Shown here piece after piece: positions 29,331 through 31,339 of a DNA stretch of 31,339 bases. Every line of letters begins with the position of its first letter. The first letter of the stretch is position 1. A program made the translations under genes and the position numbers. Origin of the DNA: a virus. The notes beneath the pieces were generated by a model. The model ran no database searches. It was not told where the DNA came from and saw only the letters and a list, made by a program, of their open reading frames with translations. The stretch spans positions 1 through 31,339 of IMG/VR virus record IMGVR_UViG_3300045739_000126; one strand, given 5' to 3'.

Positions 29331-29935
29331 AGTCTGACTTCTATATTGATAAAGTTTCTAAAAAACAAGCAGAAGAACTTCTTCTTGAATATCACTATCT
29401 TAAGGATATTTCAAAAAGTTTTAAGTCTGGTTATAACTACGGACTCTTCAGGAAAAATGAGTTTTCTCCTTTGAATATTGGTGGTCTTCTTGGGGTTTGT
29501 ATTTTTACTGGACTACCTGTACCTGAAATTGCGAAGGGGGCATTTGAACTTGAACGAAATGAACAACAAGGATTATTTGAACTCTCAAGACTTTGCATCC
29601 ACCCTGGTACGCAGTCAGAGGAATATAACATCACTTCTTGGTTTGTGTCAAAGGCGATTAGACAATTTCGGAAAGATACTGAAGTTAAAGCAATCCTTTC
29701 TTATGCTGATTCAGATCACCATTCTGGTACAATTTATCGTGCTTGCAACTTTAAGTATTACGGTCTCACAGATAGAAAAAAAGATTTCTATTATTCAGAC
29801 GGAACTAAACACTCTCGTGGAAAAGTAAAAGATTCTAAAGGTGAGTGGAGAGAAAGAAGTAGAAAACATCGATATCTTATGGTATTTGATAAAGATTTAA
29901 AAAATAAATTGACATGGGAAGAAGTAGTGTGGTAA
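29327..29935 (+). CDS. Mom-like DNA adenine modification protein (GNAT-related)
   Basis: 202 aa. The family pattern of phage Mu Mom can be followed: LLEYHYLKDI near the N-terminus, GVCIFTGLPVPEI (56-68), FELSRLCIHPGT (84-95), NITSWFVSKAIRQF (101-114), ILSYADSDHHSGTIYRACNF (123-142) and KYYGLTDRKK. Mom changes adenine to N6-(1-acetamido)-adenine (methylcarbamoyl adenine), protecting phage DNA from restriction enzymes. A similar role for this protein is likely but not shown. It is the last gene of the accessory island, with a terminator 44 nt after the stop. Confidence 0.78.
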   Translation: MKSDFYIDKVSKKQAEELLLEYHYLKDISKSFKSGYNYGLFRKNEFSPLNIGGLLGVCIFTGLPVPEIAKGAFELERNEQQGLFELSRLCIHPGTQSEEYNITSWFVSKAIRQFRKDTEVKAILSYADSDHHSGTIYRACNFKYYGLTDRKKDFYYSDGTKHSRGKVKDSKGEWRERSRKHRYLMVFDKDLKNKLTWEEVVW

Positions 29936-29978
29936 AATATTAAAGTCCGTGTGAAGGAAAGACGCACTTTATGTGCTT

Positions 29979-30007
29979 TTAAGCATCCAAATTTTGGATG
30001 CTTTTTT
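29979..30007 (+). terminator. intrinsic terminator after the Mom-like gene
   Basis: AAAAGCATCCAA (29979-29990) pairs with TTGGATGCTTTT (29994-30005) across a 3-nt loop, ending in six T. A small GCAC/GTGC hairpin lies just upstream (29964-29976). The 114 nt between the Mom-like gene and 30050 hold only these elements and a late box. Confidence 0.9.
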
Positions 30008-30010
30008 AAT

Positions 30011-30018
30011 GATAAATA
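30011..30018 (+). promoter_or_regulatory. late promoter box GATAAATA
   Basis: GATAAATA lies 4 nt after the terminator and 31 nt before the ATG at 30050. It fits NATAAATA and the structural nature of the following gene. Confidence 0.5.
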
Positions 30019-30049
30019 ATCCATAACGGAACTATAAGAATCTAATAAA

Positions 30050-31339
30050 ATGCCTTTAAGTCGTTTAGAGAATTTCCTAAAGAATACCAAAGGTAACATT
30101 CTCTATGTAAGTCCAAATGATATTGACTCTACCGATGCGTATGAAAATAGAGGAAATTCTTTAACAAGACCTTTTAAAACTGTTCAAAGAGCACTTATTG
30201 AAGCAGCACGATTTTCATATCAATCTGGAGTAAATAACGATTTATTCAACAAAACAACAATTTTACTTTATCCGGGTGATCATATAATTGACAATAGACC
30301 TGGATGGATTCCTTATGATAATGGATCCGGAGAAATTAGATATTATGATCGTGCAGGAAATTCTAATTTGATTCTTGGTCCTTTGACTAGCACTTCTAAT
30401 TTAAATTTAGAAGACGCTGCAAATGATATGTATAAATTGAATAGTATTCATGGTGGAGTTATTCTACCAAGAGGAACTTCAATTGTAGGATTAGATCTTC
30501 GCAAAACAAAAATAAGACCAAAGTATATTCCTGACCCAGAAAACAATAATATTGAAAGAACTGCAATTTTTAGAGTTACTGGAACTTCTTATCTTTGGCA
30601 ATTTACAGTTTTAGATGCAGATTCAAATGGAAATTGTTATAAAAATTATTTGAATGATTTATTTGTTCCTAATTTTTCTCACCACAAATTAACTGCATTC
30701 GAATATGCAGATGGACTCAATGATGTAGTTATCAATGACGCATTCTTGTCTCTTCAAACGACAAGAACAGATCTGGAAATGTATTATGAAAAAGTTGGAG
30801 ACTTTTTCGATTCTCCTTCCGGAAGACCTGTTGAACCAGATTATCCTTCAGGTGGATTTGATTTTGAACCAAAAATTGACGAATATAGAATTGTTGGTCC
30901 TATTTCTGGATCTGTAGGAATTTCTAGCATTAGGTCTGGAAATGGAACTCTGGCTGGGGCGAGTCCAACAATTACTGTTACACTCGACAATCCTTTGCAA
31001 GGACTTGATGTTGATACTGCATTTTCAATTAGTGATGTAGATGCAGATTATAATGGACAATATGTTGTAAGTGGAATCACCAGTTATTTTGGCGGGACAA
31101 GAGAATTTACATATCAAGTTCAAAATATTCCAACTAATCCACTTCCAATATTAACAAATGCAGTTGTAGAACTTTCAAGTGATACTGTAACTTCTGCTTC
31201 TCCATATATCTTCAATATTTCTTTAAGATCTGTTTGGGGTATGTGTGGACTTCATGCAGATGGTAGCAAGGCAACAGGATTTAAGTCCATGGTCGTTGCT
31301 CAGTTTACTGGAATTGGACTTCAGAAAGATGAAAATGCT
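30050..31339 (+). CDS. large virion structural or fibre-like protein (partial, runs off the end)
   Basis: Open for 430 codons to the window end. Starts MPLSRLENFLKNTKGNILYV and continues DSTDAYENRGNSLTRPFKTV, then QRALIEAARFSYQSG, ILLYPGDHIIDNRPG and HGGVILPRGTSIVGLDLRKT. The DSTD..NRGNSLTRPFKTVQRAL pattern is a frequent start of large cyanomyovirus structural proteins and resembles pectate-lyase-type beta helices, in which parallel coils form a fibre shaft. A tail-fibre or baseplate appendage role is inferred. The C-terminal part is not in the window. Confidence 0.75.
   Translation, partial: MPLSRLENFLKNTKGNILYVSPNDIDSTDAYENRGNSLTRPFKTVQRALIEAARFSYQSGVNNDLFNKTTILLYPGDHIIDNRPGWIPYDNGSGEIRYYDRAGNSNLILGPLTSTSNLNLEDAANDMYKLNSIHGGVILPRGTSIVGLDLRKTKIRPKYIPDPENNNIERTAIFRVTGTSYLWQFTVLDADSNGNCYKNYLNDLFVPNFSHHKLTAFEYADGLNDVVINDAFLSLQTTRTDLEMYYEKVGDFFDSPSGRPVEPDYPSGGFDFEPKIDEYRIVGPISGSVGISSIRSGNGTLAGASPTITVTLDNPLQGLDVDTAFSISDVDADYNGQYVVSGITSYFGGTREFTYQVQNIPTNPLPILTNAVVELSSDTVTSASPYIFNISLRSVWGMCGLHADGSKATGFKSMVVAQFTGIGLQKDENA

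Noticed and set aside
1-31339. CRISPR array, insertion sequence or prophage integrase
   Set aside because: No regularly spaced repeats, transposase or integrase was found on either strand; the mobile genes seen are homing-endonuclease types only.

Overview
The window looks like part of a T4-like cyanophage genome (a cyanomyovirus of marine Synechococcus or Prochlorococcus). The reasons are a mix of T4 core genes (33, 59, 32, 53, 48, 4, 54, 26, a gp27-like and a gp5-like hub gene) with cyanobacterial metabolic genes (psbD, CP12, speD, thyX, phoH, DUF1825), tight packing with 1-14 nt overlaps, AT-rich sequence and two phage tRNAs. All identifications are from memory of families and motifs; no search was run.

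Layout. 1-5.3 kb: psbD, a homing-endonuclease-like gene, a sugar epimerase, glutaredoxin, several small conserved genes and speD. 5.3-5.8 kb: a structured leader that reads as two consecutive glutamine-riboswitch-like aptamers in front of a YRG-motif microprotein, closed by a terminator that contains the -35 box of the next promoter. 5.8-10.5 kb: thyX, phoH, a PD-(D/E)XK nuclease, gp33, gp59, DUF1825 and gp32 (nucleotide supply, replication and late-transcription genes). 10.5-14.1 kb, minus strand: baseplate gp53 and gp48, an unknown gene, head-completion gp4 and a NUMOD-type homing-endonuclease-like gene. 14.1-27.5 kb, plus strand: baseplate hub and tail genes (gp54, gp26, gp51-like, two large tail proteins with M23-like and tail-lysozyme domains, gp27-like hub), CP12, gp5-like spike hub, spike and fibre-like proteins. 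27.5-30 kb: an early-promoter accessory island with small genes, tRNA-Leu(UAA), an HNH endonuclease, tRNA-Thr(UGU) and a Mom-like DNA-modification gene. From 30.05 kb: a large structural protein that runs off the end.

Expression. Two promoter classes can be read. Sigma70-like promoters (TTGACT/TTGACA, 17-nt spacer, TATAAT-like) stand before psbD, the 5.8 kb operon, gp32 and the 27.5 kb island. T4-type late boxes (NATAAATA) sit at many gene junctions, often overlapping the stop codon of the previous gene. Two homing-endonuclease genes (1156 and 28172) have a perfect hairpin that covers their start codon, with a late box placed so that only late transcripts lose the 5' arm. This is the logic known for T4 intron endonuclease I-TevI and is the strongest regulatory observation here, together with the tandem riboswitch-like leader.
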